A stretch of 64,000 nucleotides of DNA from Parachlamydiales bacterium (GTDB lineage Bacteria; Chlamydiota; Chlamydiia; Chlamydiales; Parachlamydiaceae): NCBI GenBank assembly GCA_020051075.1, contig JAGVJP010000088.1, forward strand, positions 1-64,000, read 5' to 3'. A program made the translations under genes and the position numbers. A model generated the notes under the pieces. It saw only the letters and a program-made list of their open reading frames with translations, searched no databases and was not told where the DNA came from. This document shows, piece after piece, positions 63,101-64,000 of this stretch (position 1 is the first letter of the stretch; each line of letters starts with the position of its first letter).

Positions 63101-64000
63101 CAGCATGGCCTGTTGGGGTATCTAGCTTTGCTATCGCTTCAGGGCGCCCAGCGGCGACGAGACGTCCTCCCCCCTCCCCTCCTTCAGGGCCGAGGTCGAT
63201 GATCCAGTCGGCTGTTTTGACGACATCCATGTTATGTTCGATCACAAGGACTGAGTTCCCCTTTTCAATTAACTTCTGCAAAACCTTGAGGAGATGATTG
63301 ATGTCGTGGAAGTGAAGCCCTGTTGTGGGTTCGTCGAGGATATAAAGGGTATTTCCTGTTGCTGGCCGGACGAGTTCTTTGGCCAACTTGATCCGCTGCG
63401 CCTCGCCACCCGATAGCGTCGTGGACGATTGTCCAAGTTTAATGTATTCCATCCCCACCTGCTTCAACGTATCGAGTTTATGCCGGATGGAGGGGATATT
63501 TTCAAAGAATTCCAACGCCTCTGAGACATCCATTTCCAAGATGTCGTAGATATTTTTCCCTTTATACAAGACCGCTAAAGTCTCCGAATCAAACCGCTTA
63601 GTTTTGCAAACGGGGCAGTCGACCCAGGCATCTTCCATAAAGTCCATGTCGATTTTAATTTGTCCCATCCCCTCGCAGCGTGTACAGGAGCCTTCTTTGA
63701 CGTTGAAGCTAAATCGGCCGACCTTATATCCACGAGCCTGGCTCTCTGGCAGCTGACAGAAGAGGTCTCTGATGTCGTCGAAGAGCTTGATATAGGTTGC
63801 CGGGTTCGATCGGGGGTTTCTCCCAATGGCCGACTGGTCGATGGCGATGACCTTATCGATGTTGTCGATGCCTTTGATTTCGCGGTGAGCGCCGACAAAA
63901 TGTTCTCCTCCATGCAGTGCATTAGAGAGTGCTGGAAAGAGGATTTCGCTGACCAGCGACGACTTCCCTGACCCAGAGACGCCTGTGATGGCGACGAAGA
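60087..64000 (-). CDS. uvrA: UvrA, double-length excinuclease ABC subunit A (5' end outside window)
   Basis: At least 1304 residues of the damage-recognition ATPase of nucleotide excision repair. The window opens at [15 protein letters not shown]. It includes the zinc-finger module [22 protein letters not shown], a hinge, then a complete second UvrA unit starting with [20 protein letters not shown] and ending with [24 protein letters not shown] and [14 protein letters not shown] fused tandem UvrA of about 1,800 residues is known in Chlamydiae. The tail after LTGQFLKQ is Lys/Gln/Asp-rich and encoded by A' repeat DNA, with no family counterpart. Confidence 0.95.
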   Translation of the reverse strand, partial: FVAITGVSGSGKSSLVSEILFPALSNALHGGEHFVGAHREIKGIDNIDKVIAIDQSAIGRNPRSNPATYIKLFDDIRDLFCQLPESQARGYKVGRFSFNVKEGSCTRCEGMGQIKIDMDFMEDAWVDCPVCKTKRFDSETLAVLYKGKNIYDILEMDVSEALEFFENIPSIRHKLDTLKQVGMEYIKLGQSSTTLSGGEAQRIKLAKELVRPATGNTLYILDEPTTGLHFHDINHLLKVLQKLIEKGNSVLVIEHNMDVVKTADWIIDLGPEGGEGGGRLVAAGRPEAIAKLDTPTGHAVRHALYPEIEKKVQELLKSEKKKKSAPKEVAQERIRDIIVEGAEQNNLKHVNVSIPREKITICTGPSGSGKSSLAFETIYAEGQRRYIESLSPYARQFVHQMPKPKVAHVSGLSPAIAIEQKAHAGNPRSTVGTMTEIYDYLRLLYAHLGIPHCPETGEVIKAISKEFVVERILSHPLGERFQVLAPIQMDKQTKFEEIIIRLKRQGFTRVRLNGEFYQIDEEKSELLIPYDRKRKNELFLVIDRLKVDPSAKARLLEAVENASSFGNGKLVIMTDSQDIPFNLDFAVESTGKSYPEITPHTFAFNTPEGMCPECQGLGYQFGANLMNNAEVIKQSAFHLMRELWGSKFTKGSFAPLEAILEDEGIDPHTSMALLSSDQIQFIFQGAGEDRWFSLPSGLRIRWLGVNHALAKAGKSAYAHIKEPVIPLLQEQPCFSCQGARITPLARHVTIDNVAIQDLCRLPIESALAFVERLHFEKDEIKLFEEIQSQLMNRLSFLCEVGLHYLALERRAPTLSGGEAQRIRLARQLGSGLTGVLYVLDEPTIGLHPHDNARLNNALRKLKELGNTLLLVEHDPLTIATADYILDFGPHSGEHGGHIVARGTLKELLQNPDSLTGAYLSGRKEIPCPEKKRKIGSNKLLIHNASTNNLKHISIEIPVGALTCLTGVSGSGKSTLLEHVLLPAIKAGLSKPFNKDENDDDEGVVVDGAVVTGLDHFNRVISIDQNPVGHTVRSDVGTYVDVLTRMRDFFASLPQARMRGLQGKHFSYNHRRGMCSACWGLGYRKIEMHFLPAVKVVCDDCKGMRLNPVSLEIVYAGKNFGQYLDMTVDDARAVFENHPRITRILDTLIAVGLGYVKLGQETQSLSGGEAQRLKLSRELAKRSTGQTLYLLDEPTTGLHSEDIMKLLAVLHKLVNKGNTMIIIEHHLDVIKNADYIIDLGPGAGDKGGAVVATGSPEEIAANPKSLTGQFLKQDQQDKPKRPLPAKKLEQDKQKRQSKQKTGTG

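Overview
The window looks like chromosomal DNA of an environmental member of the Chlamydiae (Waddlia/Parachlamydia/Criblamydia-like rather than Chlamydiaceae). I base this on a Kdo pathway (waaA, kdsB), the kdsB-pyrG-ruvX run, a double-length UvrA near pyruvate kinase, an Arg/Gln-type ABC transporter, and many eukaryote-like proteins: ankyrin, SET, MORN, TPR, a ubiquitin-like domain, phospholipase D and a PTPMT1-type phosphatase. The species is an inference; no rRNA gene is present.

Layout. 0-3.8 kb: a partial coiled-coil gene, a LysR fossil, htpX-lemA and a His-tailed protein. 3.8-8.4 kb: mgtE, a DoxX protein, brnQ with an isoleucine-leader attenuator, and two related MORN proteins. 8.4-12.5 kb: a small gene behind a strong promoter with Fur-like sites, a catalytically dead M16 homologue, a small secreted protein and a leucine-rich protein. 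12.8-18.9 kb: tRNA-Met, tRNA-fMet, waaA, kdsB-pyrG-ruvX and hemH. 18.8-24.2 kb: a membrane AAA+ ATPase, a YihY/BrkB protein and a TolC-like lipoprotein. 24.2-35.8 kb is accessory: ankyrin-SET, a putative inclusion membrane protein, an AbiE toxin-antitoxin pair, a PTPMT1-like phosphatase, a BaiN-type flavoprotein, a ubiquitin-like membrane protein and a phospholipase D. 35.8-45.6 kb: ABC-F, a duplicated small membrane protein, rtcB with a 2H-phosphoesterase/archease fusion, an amino-acid ABC transporter with an XRE regulator, a DUF2147 protein and pyk. 45.8-59.9 kb is a second accessory island: four paralogues of an unrecognised family (called FRWW here), a 1683-residue TPR protein, a possible tubby-like protein, a MITE and an ankyrin protein. 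60.1 kb to the end: uvrA, running off the window.

Intergenic DNA is full of palindromic repeats. Family A is a polypyrimidine inverted repeat with about nine copies. Family A' is a related AGGATA/GGCAGGAT repeat with five copies. There is also a family B, a REP-like terminator hairpin with three copies, a GC-rich inverted repeat and a MITE. Some have entered gene ends and appear to supply the last residues and stop codons of hemH, uvrA and ruvX.

Leading candidates for undescribed biology: the Ile-leader attenuator of brnQ, the membrane-anchored ubiquitin-like protein, the 2H-archease fusion coupled to rtcB, the ankyrin-SET protein and the FRWW family.
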